NCBI RefSeq assembly: GCF_000286315.1
Contig: NZ_ALJG01000353.1
Coordinates: forward strand, 1-42,391
Direction of reading: 5' to 3'
DNA length: 42,391 nt
DNA from: Paenisporosarcina sp. TG20
Lineage (GTDB): Bacteria; Bacillota; Bacilli; Bacillales_A; Planococcaceae
Shown here: positions 34,941-42,391 of the stretch, in pieces
Layout: the number at the start of each line of letters is the position of its first letter
How positions within the stretch are numbered: position 1 is the stretch's first letter
Notes under the pieces: model-generated
Told to the model about the DNA's origin: nothing
The model's database searches: none
What the model saw: the letters and a program-made list of their open reading frames with translations, nothing else
Made by a program: the position numbers and the translations under genes

Positions 34941-35333
34941 TTGGCACAAGTTCAATATATCGGCACAGGCCGTCGTAAAAGCTCAACTGCACGAGTACGT
35001 TTAGTACCGGGCGAAGGTAATATTGTTATCAACAAACGTGACGTAGAAGACTACGTACCATTCGCAACATTGCGTGAAATCATCAAACAACCATTAGTAG
35101 CAACTGAAACATTAGGTAGCTATGATATTCATGTAAATGTTAAGGGTGGTGGTTATACAGGTCAAGCAGGAGCAATCCGTCATGGTATTGCCCGTGCACT
35201 ACTTCATGTAGATCCTGATTTCCGTCCAGCATTGAAATCTGCAGGATTATTAACTCGTGACTCTCGTATGGTAGAGCGTAAAAAATACGGTCTTAAAGGC
35301 GCGCGTCGTGCACCTCAGTTCTCAAAACGTTAA
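34941..35333 (+). CDS. rpsI: 30S ribosomal protein S9
   Basis: 130 residues. The C-terminal tail (APQFSKR) reaches the P-site tRNA anticodon; its terminal Arg is present. Also [19 protein letters not shown] and [20 protein letters not shown]. Begins at TTG 34941, RBS AAAGGAGG; the TTG is supported by [10 protein letters not shown] matching homologues and by the lack of an alternative. Confidence 0.98.
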   Translation: MAQVQYIGTGRRKSSTARVRLVPGEGNIVINKRDVEDYVPFATLREIIKQPLVATETLGSYDIHVNVKGGGYTGQAGAIRHGIARALLHVDPDFRPALKSAGLLTRDSRMVERKKYGLKGARRAPQFSKR

Positions 35334-35348
35334 TCTTCGGATTTTAAA

Positions 35349-35383
35349 AAACCTCTATCCCACCTGTGGGAGAGGGGTTTTTT
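35349..35383 (+). terminator. Terminator of rplM-rpsI
   Basis: AACCTCTATCCCAC pairs with GTGGGAGAGGGGTT (one mismatch, one wobble), followed by six T. Confidence 0.92.
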
Positions 35384-35402
35384 GTGTGTAAGGAGAACGA
35401 AA

Positions 35403-35462
35403 ATGCATAAAAGAAAAGGCCCCTTATTGGATCAAATACTAAGGGATTTTACTTGGAAATAA
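35403..35462 (+). CDS. Candidate 19-residue small protein
   Basis: ATG 35403 preceded by TAAGGAGAACG (RBS at good distance) opens MHKRKGPLLDQILRDFTWK and then TAA. Not recognised. It may be a real small peptide, a leader peptide or the relic of a longer gene; the RBS is the only support. Confidence 0.25.
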   Translation: MHKRKGPLLDQILRDFTWK

Positions 35463-35581
35463 AAAGTAGAAATCAATTGAATAGTATAAACTTTACCCTT
35501 TTGTGAAAATCCTTTTATTGGGATGATTGTTAGTTCATCATCATATATATTAATAGTGTGAATCACAGAGGTGGAATGTTA

Positions 35582-36205
35582 TTGTCCTTTATACATAAAT
35601 CCATAGCCATTCTAATTGGAAGTATATTAATGGCGTTCGGCGTAAATGTCTTTTTAGTTAATCATCAACTATTAGATGGCGGAAGTTTCGGGATGGGATT
35701 AATCGTTCACTATTTATCAGGAATTCAATTAGGTTTGATCGTAATGTTAATTGGTTTTCCCATCCTGATTCTGGCTTGGTTCTATAATCGTTCTTTTGTA
35801 TACAATAGCATTCATGCCATGCTATTTTCTTCATTTATGATAGATGTGACTTATCAACCTTTTATAGAGCTAGGATTTATTTTAAATCAAAGCCCTATAG
35901 TAAGCTCGATATTAGGTGGTCTATTTGTAGGTTCAGGAATTGGGCTTATGCTTCGTTTTGATACAAGTATTGGTGGGACTGATTTATTTGGGCAAATTGT
36001 CGCCAATTATGCAAAAATAAATCCAGGTATAATTATTTTTATTTTTGATTTCGTCATCGTCTTATCGGGGTACTTTTTGATTGTAGGTAACTCATTTCTC
36101 TTATCATGTATTACTGTAATCTGTGTTGGGATAATGACAAGCTTTCTTTCAATTAAAAGTAAAAACACTAAATCTCAAGTTGTTTCTTTTGAGGTTTACC
36201 TATAA
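35582..36205 (+). CDS. YitT-family membrane protein
   Basis: About 207 residues with five or six hydrophobic segments; begins MSFIHKSIAILIGSILMAFGVN and includes VNHQLLDGGSFGMGLIVHYL and FDTSIGGTDLFGQIVA, the YitT (DUF161) signature of Bacilli. The C-terminal DUF2179 domain of long members is absent. Start taken as TTG 35582, 7 bases after GAGGTGG; ATG 35576 is too close to this RBS and GTG 35558 precedes it. The role of the family is not established. Confidence 0.8.
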   Translation: MSFIHKSIAILIGSILMAFGVNVFLVNHQLLDGGSFGMGLIVHYLSGIQLGLIVMLIGFPILILAWFYNRSFVYNSIHAMLFSSFMIDVTYQPFIELGFILNQSPIVSSILGGLFVGSGIGLMLRFDTSIGGTDLFGQIVANYAKINPGIIIFIFDFVIVLSGYFLIVGNSFLLSCITVICVGIMTSFLSIKSKNTKSQVVSFEVYL

Positions 36206-36228
36206 AGCATTGTACAGCATAAGTCCTA

Positions 36229-36266
36229 TTCCTCGTTCCGCAAATTGAGGAACGGGGCTATTTTTG
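36229..36266 (+). terminator. Terminator after the YitT-family gene
   Basis: CCTCGTTCC pairs with GGAACGGGG around a 9-base loop, followed by CTATTTTTG. 36267-36541 holds no recognised gene; it contains a perfect hairpin TTTGGGGC / GCCCCAAA at 36422-36443. Confidence 0.8.
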
Positions 36267-36541
36267 ATTCTCTATACAAGAGAGTATAAATTTCCGGCGC
36301 CAGCGTTAATTTAGAGGACGCTATTCCAAGCGGTCTCTATAGTTCGAGACAAAAATGTCTAGTTAGAAAGCCCGTTAAACTTTCATGATCTGTCAAATAA
36401 TTGTAGGTGGAACAAATGGTATTTGGGGCGATTTAGCCCCAAAGAGAAGGAATGAAATGAATATAACGAGTAAAAGTCCATTAGTAAATCTCGTCCCATC
36501 AAAACCAGAATTTTTTTGTAAATCATTATTACCCAACGTAG

Positions 36542-36838
36542 TCACTTCCTTTTTTTCTTAAGTTGTGTATTAAGAGCATCTAACACTTCATCAAACGTCA
36601 AGTCTCCATTGGCTTTTAAAAATTCATCCATGTTCGTTTTATCATTATCTGTAGTTTGATAGTTCCCGGCCAAAGTAACAATAATTTCTGGTGAATTTCG
36701 AAATAATTGGACGGAATTTACTTTTAATTTATCGAGCAGAAGTAGAGAAGCAGCAATGATTTCCAGATCCTGCCCTTTCAATAAATCCTGTAAAGTATAG
36801 TTTGAATTCATTTGTTTTCGAAACCGATCTTTACTCAT
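36542..36838 (-). CDS. Uncharacterised small protein
   Basis: 98 residues on the minus strand; not recognised. Mostly soluble and helical, with a charged C-terminus (NTQLKKKRK) and a leucine-rich middle (EIIAASLLLLDKLKV). RBS GAGAGGGGG lies about 7 bases before ATG 36838. No signal peptide or membrane segment. It stands alone between a terminator and a MITE-like element. Good RBS and length support a real gene; the function is unknown. Confidence 0.6.
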   Translation of the reverse strand: MSKDRFRKQMNSNYTLQDLLKGQDLEIIAASLLLLDKLKVNSVQLFRNSPEIIVTLAGNYQTTDNDKTNMDEFLKANGDLTFDEVLDALNTQLKKKRK

Positions 36839-36918
36839 GCAAAGCCCCCTCTCTCTATGCTATGTAAGTTCATCAAAATGGTTTGGAGAACTATCAAAAA
36901 AAATTAAAAAATGCTCCT

Positions 36919-37080
36919 TTATAGATGTTGTTCAAAAAGTCCGCTAAAAATAGCTGTCGTATCTCTTCGTTGTCTCTGCTCCTCACGTATCAACACCATA
37001 CGCTCCGGTGCTCAAAGGCTACGCCGCCTCGACCTACTCGGCTCTTTTTATGCTCCTTTTTGAACACGCACTTATAGATG
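36919..37080 (+). mobile_element. MITE-like element with 11-bp inverted repeats and 9-bp direct repeats
   Basis: TTATAGATG occurs at 36919-36927 and again at 37072-37080, enclosing 144 bases. Inside, TGTTCAAAAAG (36929-36939) is perfectly inverted at 37056-37066 (CTTTTTGAACA). The interior is more GC-rich than its surroundings and has no open reading frame. The right inverted repeat is offset from its direct repeat by five bases. Best read as a non-autonomous insertion; the transposase family is unknown. Confidence 0.65.
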
Positions 37081-37158
37081 ATGTAACCTCATTTAATTGC
37101 ATAAGTAATCTCAAATTAGGAAATAATGAAGTTCTCAACTAAAAAAGGAGAATAATCC

Positions 37159-37875
37159 ATGAATCTTGATGATTATAGTTTTTGGGAAATGATCGCAAGG
37201 GTTTCTACAACCTTTGTTATTTTATTGTTTTTTGCACGAATATTAGGGAAAGAACAAATTAGTCAACTGACATTTTTTAATTACATTACAGGCATAACGA
37301 TTGGTTCAATAGCCGGAGAACTTGTTGCACATGATGATACACATTACTTAAATGCACTTACCTCTTTAGTGTGGTGGGTTATTCTATCGATAGTTGTTAG
37401 TTTAATTACGGTGAAGTCTAGGAAAGCAAAAGAAATTTTGGACGATAAGCCGACGATTGTTATTAAGGAAGGAAAAATACTAGAAAAAGCACTCAAATCG
37501 AGTCGGCTTCCTGTGGGCGATTTAACTATGTTATTAAGGATACAGGGGATTTTCCTAATTAAAGATGTCCATTTTGCGGTATTAGAAACAAATGGTGAAC
37601 TAAGCGTTTTCAAAAAAGTGGCGCAACAATCTGCGACGAAACAAGATGTTAAAGCGCAAACCAGTGATCCTAATTTCGTACCTTGCACAATTATAGAAGA
37701 CGGTAAACTCGTTAAAAAGAATTTACCGGGACTTAAGTTAACAGAGGAATGGGTAAACAAACAATTGAAAAAAAATGGAGTAAATTCAATTGAACAAGTA
37801 TTTTATGCAGAAATCGATTCTGATGGTTCCGTGTATATGGACTTAAGAGATGACAATATGCCTCTGCCTCGTTAA
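37159..37875 (+). CDS. DUF421-family membrane protein (YetF/YkjA type)
   Basis: 238 residues. Three N-terminal hydrophobic segments (about 10-30, 35-60, 65-85) precede two cytoplasmic alpha/beta modules. Family marks: ARILGKEQISQLTFFNYITGITIGS, the KPTIVIKEGKILEKAL turn, and FAVLETNGELSVFKK. RBS AAAAGGAG before ATG 37159. Some paralogues (YetF, YdfS) affect spore germination in B. subtilis, but the biochemical role is not known. Confidence 0.85.
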   Translation: MNLDDYSFWEMIARVSTTFVILLFFARILGKEQISQLTFFNYITGITIGSIAGELVAHDDTHYLNALTSLVWWVILSIVVSLITVKSRKAKEILDDKPTIVIKEGKILEKALKSSRLPVGDLTMLLRIQGIFLIKDVHFAVLETNGELSVFKKVAQQSATKQDVKAQTSDPNFVPCTIIEDGKLVKKNLPGLKLTEEWVNKQLKKNGVNSIEQVFYAEIDSDGSVYMDLRDDNMPLPR

Positions 37876-38000
37876 GTAGTTGAATTAGTAAGACTAAAAT
37901 TCTTATGACATTCAAATTTAATATTAATAAGGACTCTGTTTTTCCTCATAGTTCGTATAGGACATACGTATAGTGAGTGTAAAAGGTGGTGTCGTAAGTT

Positions 38001-38714
38001 TTGAAACGCTGGATAGCAATTGGACTTTTATTGTTAGTTTCTGCAACAGTTGTGATTTATGAAACGCAAGCTTCTGATCGTGCATTCTTTTTACCTGCAC
38101 CTCTTGGTGGAATGAAAATCGTTGTGGATCCTGGTCATGGCGGAATTGACGGAGGTTCATCTGTCGGGGATGTCTTAGAGAAAAACATTACACTTGAATT
38201 GGGAAAGGCGCTTGAGAAAGAATTAAAAAGATTGGGTGCGGAAGTAGTTTTGACCCGTTCTACCGAGGAAGATGCAGTAGCAGAACATGCCCCACAAGCA
38301 TCATTTCCAACTATTCGTGCCAGGAAAATTGCCGATTTAAAGATACGTGAAGAAATGATTGTAAAGTCAGATGCCGATTTATTTATCAGTGTGCATGTAA
38401 ATACAGTTCCTGAAACTAGATGGCGTGGAGCTCAAGTGTTTTACCATCAAGAAGGTCATGTAGGAGGAGGAGCTGCTGCCAAGGCTATTCAAGCAGCTAT
38501 TCGGGACAATATTGGAAATACTGAGCGCGAGGCGTCAGCTATAAAGCAAGTATATTTACTAAAAAAGGCGACTGTCCCTGCAGTCTTAGTAGAAACAGGA
38601 TTCTTAAGCAACCCGGAAGAATTAAAGTTGTTAATGGCTAAAGATTACCAACAACAAATGGTTGAAGCTATTGCGCAGGGTGTTGAAGAGTACTATACCA
38701 GTCAAATGCAATAG
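38001..38714 (+). CDS. cwlD: N-acetylmuramoyl-L-alanine amidase CwlD
   Basis: 237 residues. Removes peptide side chains so that muramic-delta-lactam of spore cortex can form, needed for germination. N-terminal hydrophobic segment (about 5-20); Amidase_3 motifs VVDPGHGGIDGG with His46, Glu60, FISVHVNT with His132, and catalytic Glu198 in VLVETGFLSNPEE. TTG start at 38001 with AAAGGTGG upstream. B. subtilis CwlD is the same length. Expected to be expressed late in sporulation; I could not identify a sporulation sigma promoter with confidence. Confidence 0.95.
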   Translation: MKRWIAIGLLLLVSATVVIYETQASDRAFFLPAPLGGMKIVVDPGHGGIDGGSSVGDVLEKNITLELGKALEKELKRLGAEVVLTRSTEEDAVAEHAPQASFPTIRARKIADLKIREEMIVKSDADLFISVHVNTVPETRWRGAQVFYHQEGHVGGGAAAKAIQAAIRDNIGNTEREASAIKQVYLLKKATVPAVLVETGFLSNPEELKLLMAKDYQQQMVEAIAQGVEEYYTSQMQ

Positions 38715-38827
38715 TAAAGATACTCATGTAAAGCTTAGACGAGTAGTAGCTAAAAATTAGAAGAGTGTAATTCATCTATCACTCCACTTCAAACCAAATC
38801 CTACAACCATACCTAGCTTTATCGGTA

Positions 38828-38836
38828 TGATATACT
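38828..38836 (+). promoter_or_regulatory. Possible extended -10 promoter for salA
   Basis: TGATATACT (TG-n-TATACT) about 20 bases before the RBS; no clear -35. Confidence 0.4.
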
Positions 38837-38872
38837 ATGACGAAATGTATTTTTAAAGGAGTGTCTAAATTG

Positions 38873-39925
38873 ATGAATGAACAACAGGTCCGAGAGTTGC
38901 TCGGACAATTGCAGGATCCTTTTTTACATAAAACGTTACTCGAAACAGAGGGTATTAGAGAAGTAAAGATTAAAGAAGAGAAAAATCATGTTAGCGTAAA
39001 ACTAGCAATTGCTAAAACAGCTACCCCGGAACAAATGCAATTGCAAATGAAAGTAGTAGATGCGTTAAAACAAGCAGGAGTTGGTACAGTAGGTATTCGA
39101 TTTGAAGAATTGTCGCCTGAAGTTTTAGCGTCATTTCGTGGAACGGGAACTGAATCGGACGTACAAGACTTACTATCACCATTAAACAAAGTCGAATTTA
39201 TTTCAATTGCTTCTGGCAAGGGTGGCGTAGGGAAATCTACAGTGTCAGTCAACTTAGCAGTAGCATTATCACGTTTAGGTAAAAAGGTTGGTCTAATAGA
39301 TGCGGATATTTATGGATTTAGCGTTCCAGATATGATGGGCATTCAACAAAATCCGAAAGTTGAAGGTAATCGTATTATTCCAGTAGAACGTTTTGGTGTA
39401 AAAGTTATTTCAATGGGCTTCTTCGTCGAAGATAATGCTCCCATTGTATGGCGCGGTCCTATGCTTGGAAAAGCGTTGGATCAATTCTTCAAAGATGTTG
39501 AGTGGGGCGATTTAGACTATTTATTACTTGATTTGCCACCTGGAACAGGAGATGTAGCACTTGATATTCATCAAATGATTCCAACATCGAAAGAAATCAT
39601 TGTGACGACACCACACCCAACTGCTGCTTTTGTAGCAGCACGCGCGGGAGCGATGGCGCTTCAGACAAACCATGAAGTGCTAGGTGTCATTGAAAATATG
39701 GCATGGTTCCAATCAAAGACATCGAATGAGAAAGAGTATGTTTTTGGTAAGGGTGGAGGTACCAAACTTGCTGAGGAGCTTCGCGTAGAACTTCTAGGTC
39801 AAATTCCATTAGGTCAACCTGATTGGGATGAAGAAGATTTTGCTCCTTCTGTTTATGCCGAGACGCATTCTACAGGTAAAATGTATGGAGAAATTGCTTT
39901 AAAAATCATAAATAAATTAACTTAA
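38873..39925 (+). CDS. salA: Mrp/ApbC-family P-loop ATPase SalA
   Basis: 350 residues. Iron-sulfur carrier/scaffold type ATPase of the Mrp/NBP35 family; in B. subtilis SalA also represses scoC. N-terminal DUF59/MIP18-like domain (1-80) and deviant Walker A SGKGGVGKST (114-123), with DADIYGFSVPDMMG and DLPPGTGDVALDIHQ. No CxxC cluster motif near the end. Start ATG 38873; a TTG one codon earlier has closer RBS spacing. Same position (after cwlD) as in B. subtilis. Confidence 0.94.
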   Translation: MNEQQVRELLGQLQDPFLHKTLLETEGIREVKIKEEKNHVSVKLAIAKTATPEQMQLQMKVVDALKQAGVGTVGIRFEELSPEVLASFRGTGTESDVQDLLSPLNKVEFISIASGKGGVGKSTVSVNLAVALSRLGKKVGLIDADIYGFSVPDMMGIQQNPKVEGNRIIPVERFGVKVISMGFFVEDNAPIVWRGPMLGKALDQFFKDVEWGDLDYLLLDLPPGTGDVALDIHQMIPTSKEIIVTTPHPTAAFVAARAGAMALQTNHEVLGVIENMAWFQSKTSNEKEYVFGKGGGTKLAEELRVELLGQIPLGQPDWDEEDFAPSVYAETHSTGKMYGEIALKIINKLT

Positions 39926-39929
39926 GAAA

Positions 39930-39967
39930 TATTACCCCGTTAGAATTTGCTAACGGGGTATTTTTTC
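39930..39967. terminator. Bidirectional terminator between salA and gerD
   Basis: TACCCCGTTAG (39933-39943) pairs perfectly with CTAACGGGGTA (39950-39960), with a T-run on the right and A-rich sequence on the left. It serves the converging salA (+) and gerD (-). Confidence 0.9.
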
Positions 39968-40555
39968 TTATGCCTCATCTTTTTTCTCTTCACCGCCACC
40001 TCCACCTTCTTCTTCTTTACCACCTCCACCTTCTTTTTCTGAGCCAGCAGCTTGAATCAATTCCTGCCATTTGGTTTGTAGTAATGGACTATTTATGGTT
40101 TCTTTGACCACTTTTTCTATTTCCTTGCGCATTATTGATGACTTCATAATAGTTTCCAATTGCTTTTGCATATCAGGTTGACCAAAGAATGTTTCTAAAT
40201 CTTTTTGAAAAGAAGCATCCTTCATTAACTCAGTCATAATTTCTGTTTGTTGCTCTTTCATGCTTTTAGCAAATGTTTCGGAAAACTTTGGATCTTTAAA
40301 TGTATCTTTCCAAAACGTTTCAGCTTCCTTGGAAAGTAAATTATTTTCAATTGAATCTTTAACTACATCTTGGTCTAAGATTAAAAGTTCTTTAAACTCT
40401 GGATCTGAGAGCATTTTACGTATTACATTTTTTCCTTCTTCAGTTTGAAGGGTATCAGTAACGATTTTTTTTGTTTCTTCATAAGATGTTTTCTCTGGTT
40501 TCTCTGCACACCCAGTCAATAAGATGATACAAATTAAAATCATCCATTTTCGCAT
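39968..40555 (-). CDS. gerD: Spore germination lipoprotein GerD
   Basis: 195 residues. GerD is an inner-membrane lipoprotein needed for fast nutrient germination through clustering of germinant receptors. Signal with lipobox LLTGC (Cys16) after MRKWMILICIIL; helical central domain; the C-terminus is a low-complexity Gly/Glu/Lys tail (GGGGKEEEGGGGGEEKK). Start ATG 40555 follows GAGGTGG; the open frame extends 11 codons farther but lacks an RBS. Orientation opposite to its neighbours matches B. subtilis. Confidence 0.93.
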   Translation of the reverse strand: MRKWMILICIILLTGCAEKPEKTSYEETKKIVTDTLQTEEGKNVIRKMLSDPEFKELLILDQDVVKDSIENNLLSKEAETFWKDTFKDPKFSETFAKSMKEQQTEIMTELMKDASFQKDLETFFGQPDMQKQLETIMKSSIMRKEIEKVVKETINSPLLQTKWQELIQAAGSEKEGGGGKEEEGGGGGEEKKDEA

Positions 40556-40656
40556 ATTCCACCTCTTTCCTAGTACGTAGCTTTTCATATATTGTTCACA
40601 ATATTGTTTAGAATATGTAGATATCTTTTCGTAAAATAGATTTTTTTCTTATTCGT

Positions 40657-40665
40657 TGATACAAT
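40657..40665 (+). promoter_or_regulatory. Possible extended -10 promoter for kbaA
   Basis: TGATACAAT (TG-n-TACAAT) about 40 bases before kbaA; -35 is weak. Confidence 0.35.
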
Positions 40666-40703
40666 CAGATTAGAAATTCAGGAAAAACGGGGGATTTTTT
40701 GTT

Positions 40704-41381
40704 GTGACAATAAGAAATTGGTTTATATTCTTCATTAAAGCACTTGTTATCGGCGGTGTCGTAACTGGAATAGCTGGTTTATTTATTCGATGGGAAGATG
40801 CATTCGCTCCATATGTGGCAACTGGTGAGTACGGTGAGTTTGCAGGGAGTTTATTGTGGTTTATGTTTCTAGGAATGACAATGAGTGTAATCAGTCAGAT
40901 GGGTTTTTTCGCATATTTAACGATTCACCAATTTGGTGTAAATATATTTAAAAGTCTTACCTTGTGGAACTGGGTGCAATTATTAATTATTGCAGTAGTA
41001 ATTTTTGATTTGATTAGGTTTAGATTTATGCCACTGGCAAATACGCAAGGCCAACTTCTATTATATTTAGGTCTTTTAGCTGTATTATTAATTTCCGGTT
41101 TAGTCGTAGCTTATTTTAAAGCGAAGTGGACTAAAAAACATGCATTTATTTCTGCGTTATTTTTTATGATTGTTATTACAACTTTGGAGTGGTTACCAGT
41201 TTTAATGGTAAATGAAAAAGATGTAGATCGTTATGTGGCATTATTATTGTTCCCGTTATTAGCGGTAAATGCATATCAGTTGTTAAAACTGCCAAAATAT
41301 AATGCAAAATCAGAAGTCGATCGTTTGAAATTAGTAGAGCGTAGAAGATTACGTGCCCTAAAAACTAAAGAAAAATTATAA
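40704..41381 (+). CDS. kbaA: KinB-signalling pathway activation protein KbaA
   Basis: 225 residues with six hydrophobic segments. KbaA is required for KinB-dependent entry into sporulation in B. subtilis. N-terminus TIRNWFIFFIKALVIGGVVTG and SVISQMGFFAYLTIHQFG, then a basic C-terminal tail (RRRLRALKTKEKL). GTG start at 40704 after GGGGG. The context between gerD and a PdaB-position gene supports the call. Confidence 0.9.
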   Translation: MTIRNWFIFFIKALVIGGVVTGIAGLFIRWEDAFAPYVATGEYGEFAGSLLWFMFLGMTMSVISQMGFFAYLTIHQFGVNIFKSLTLWNWVQLLIIAVVIFDLIRFRFMPLANTQGQLLLYLGLLAVLLISGLVVAYFKAKWTKKHAFISALFFMIVITTLEWLPVLMVNEKDVDRYVALLLFPLLAVNAYQLLKLPKYNAKSEVDRLKLVERRRLRALKTKEKL

Positions 41382-41398
41382 AATAGAGTTAAAGAATT

Positions 41399-41440
41399 AA
41401 GAAGCTACTCACCATTTTGTTTAGGTGAGTAGCTTCTTTT
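41399..41440 (+). terminator. Terminator after kbaA
   Basis: AAGAAGCTACTCACC pairs perfectly with GGTGAGTAGCTTCTT around a 10-base loop, followed by TTTT. 41441-41604 has no gene. Confidence 0.93.
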
Positions 41441-41604
41441 CTATATTTGATTAGTGTACTTAATTATTTTTAGTTCGAAAGGAATCAATTTCCCCGAAAT
41501 AGGGAATAAAACAAAGTAATGAATAAAATCACCTTAAATTTTAAGTACATTACAGGTAGCACGCAAACTTACTCAGGATCTCATTAAGTAGTTATATACT
41601 CTTC

Positions 41605-42255
41605 TTATGGGAATGTTTTCGATTGTGTTTTATATCCAAAAAGCGTTTCTTCTATAGAAACAAACGGATGCGCTTTCTGGAAAGACTGTAACTCCTTTAT
41701 ACTGACACGAGTTTCTTGATGTAACGCAGCTGATACAATATCTCCTTTTTTAATTGGTGGAGCAGATCCTGTAGTCCAATTAACAGATGCACTCACCATA
41801 TTCATTTGGAAATCCCATACCTGTTTTTTAAGTTCTTCTGGAAAAGAGTGATCTTGTGTCCGATACCAGAGCGGAACAGTATCGAATGAAGTTTGGAAAA
41901 GTTCAATTTCTTTGCCTAATAAATCAGGCGAGTCTTCATATTGCTTACTGTTTTTTCCGAGTAAACCCACAGGAATCTTTTTTTCTTTAATCATTTTAAC
42001 GATTAAAGGTGAACGTTCAATCCACTCTGAATCCAAAAATAGAAGAGGATAAGGTTCTTCTAAGTTTGTAATCCATTCATCAACATCTTCTCTGCCAAAA
42101 GATAAGTCGACTGTTAATGTCACTCCATGATTGCCGCTCATTAAGACATCAGGTTGTTCGGTTACTAGGAAGACGGGAACCCATTCCCCTTTTGGTTGAA
42201 TAAATAAAAAGACCAAAAGTAAAATGATTAATGTAATAAAAACACGTATTTTCAA
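41605..42255 (-). CDS. Degenerate PdaB-like polysaccharide deacetylase-fold protein
   Basis: 216 residues. N-terminal signal or anchor (MKIRVFITLIILLLVFLFI). The rest parallels PdaB (YbaN), the spore polysaccharide deacetylase that I recall in this slot in B. subtilis: LTVDLSFGRE for LTFDISWGDE, LLFLDSEWIERSPLIVKMI for the ATFFLSASWAERHP region, and KGDIVSAALHQ for GGDIVLLHA. The motif-2 zinc His (HQIG in PdaB) is replaced (KIPVG) and the RPP motif is WYRTQ. Catalysis is therefore unlikely. Start TTG 42255 follows GAGAGG by 12 bases; TTG 42267 is possible but abuts the RBS. Confidence 0.75.
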   Translation of the reverse strand: MKIRVFITLIILLLVFLFIQPKGEWVPVFLVTEQPDVLMSGNHGVTLTVDLSFGREDVDEWITNLEEPYPLLFLDSEWIERSPLIVKMIKEKKIPVGLLGKNSKQYEDSPDLLGKEIELFQTSFDTVPLWYRTQDHSFPEELKKQVWDFQMNMVSASVNWTTGSAPPIKKGDIVSAALHQETRVSIKELQSFQKAHPFVSIEETLFGYKTQSKTFP

Positions 42256-42273
42256 TTGAATACACAACCTCTC

Positions 42274-42302
42274 TTGATTAGTTTATTTTTCTTCAATAGA
42301 AT
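42274..42302 (+). promoter_or_regulatory. Upstream promoter (P1) for the downstream rRNA operon
   Basis: TTGATT (42274-42279), 17 bases, TAGAAT (42297-42302). The first of two tandem promoters, a common arrangement for rrn operons of Bacilli. Confidence 0.5.
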
Positions 42303-42315
42303 TTATGACTTTGTA

Positions 42316-42344
42316 TTGACATGAAGATGAAAATTTGATAAGAT
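42316..42344 (+). promoter_or_regulatory. Main promoter (P2) for the downstream rRNA operon
   Basis: Perfect TTGACA (42316-42321), 17 bases, TAAGAT (42339-42344). The window ends with CCTTGAAAACTGA, a sequence typical of the spacer just before 16S rRNA in Bacilli. The rRNA itself is outside. Confidence 0.8.
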
Positions 42345-42391
42345 ATAAAAGTCGCCAAAACAAGTGACACCAAATGAACCTTGAAAACTGA

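Noticed and set aside
36457-36561. 34-codon frame after the GGGGC/GCCCC hairpin, with GAGAAGG upstream
   Set aside because: It overlaps the end of the convergent small gene and shows no recognisable composition; kept only as a note.
37950-37975. CATACGTA motif before cwlD as a sporulation sigma-E or sigma-G -10 element
   Set aside because: No matching -35 at the right distance could be found by eye.

Overview
The window is a piece of a low-GC Gram-positive chromosome, from an endospore-forming member of the Bacillales. Protein sequences are close to Bacillus but with features I associate with the Planococcaceae (Sporosarcina/Lysinibacillus-like). That family guess rests on recalled family sequences, not on a search. 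Endospore formation is supported by cwlD, gerD and kbaA. Gene order largely follows the B. subtilis str-S10-spc-alpha region and its downstream germination cluster up to an rRNA operon. Nearly all genes are on the + strand.

Layout. (1) 1-4910: str operon: L7Ae-like protein, rpsL, rpsG, fusA, tuf, with a strong promoter at the start and a terminator after tuf. (2) 4910-5860: no genes; a nested tandem repeat (272-bp unit). (3) 5865-15483: a branched-chain amino acid operon, promoter + T-box leader + ilvB-ilvH-ilvC-leuA-leuB-leuC-leuD-ilvA, lying between the str and S10 operons. Its last gene, a short TdcB-type threonine dehydratase, appears frameshifted at its N-terminus. (4) 15778-30270: S10, spc and alpha operons (rpsJ to rplQ) with secY, adk, infA and rpoA; map, normally after adk, is only a decayed remnant. 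(5) 30271-31062: five tandem 86/87-bp hairpin units, then terminators, then a related hairpin in the leader of the next operon. (6) 31063-35383: ecfA1-ecfA2-ecfT (energy-coupling module of vitamin transporters), truA, rplM-rpsI with an L13-type leader. (7) 35384-37875: a looser segment with a YitT-family membrane protein, a small unknown protein, a MITE-like element and a DUF421 membrane protein. (8) 38001-42391: cwlD, salA/apbC, gerD (-), kbaA, a degenerate PdaB-like protein (-), and tandem promoters facing out of the window, probably for an rRNA operon.

How the genes work together: regions 1, 4 and the rplM-rpsI pair supply the ribosome, elongation factors, RNA polymerase alpha, the Sec channel and adenylate kinase. 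Region 3 makes Val, Leu and Ile and is controlled by uncharged tRNA. Region 8 serves sporulation and germination. Most of the window is conserved housekeeping. I found no clear novel defence or metabolic system. The unusual items are: an S12 protein carrying Arg and Ala at two classical streptomycin-resistance positions, a map pseudogene inside the alpha/spc junction, a frameshifted ilvA, two different tandem-repeat families, a MITE-like insertion with apparent target duplication, and a PdaB-like protein that has lost its catalytic motifs.
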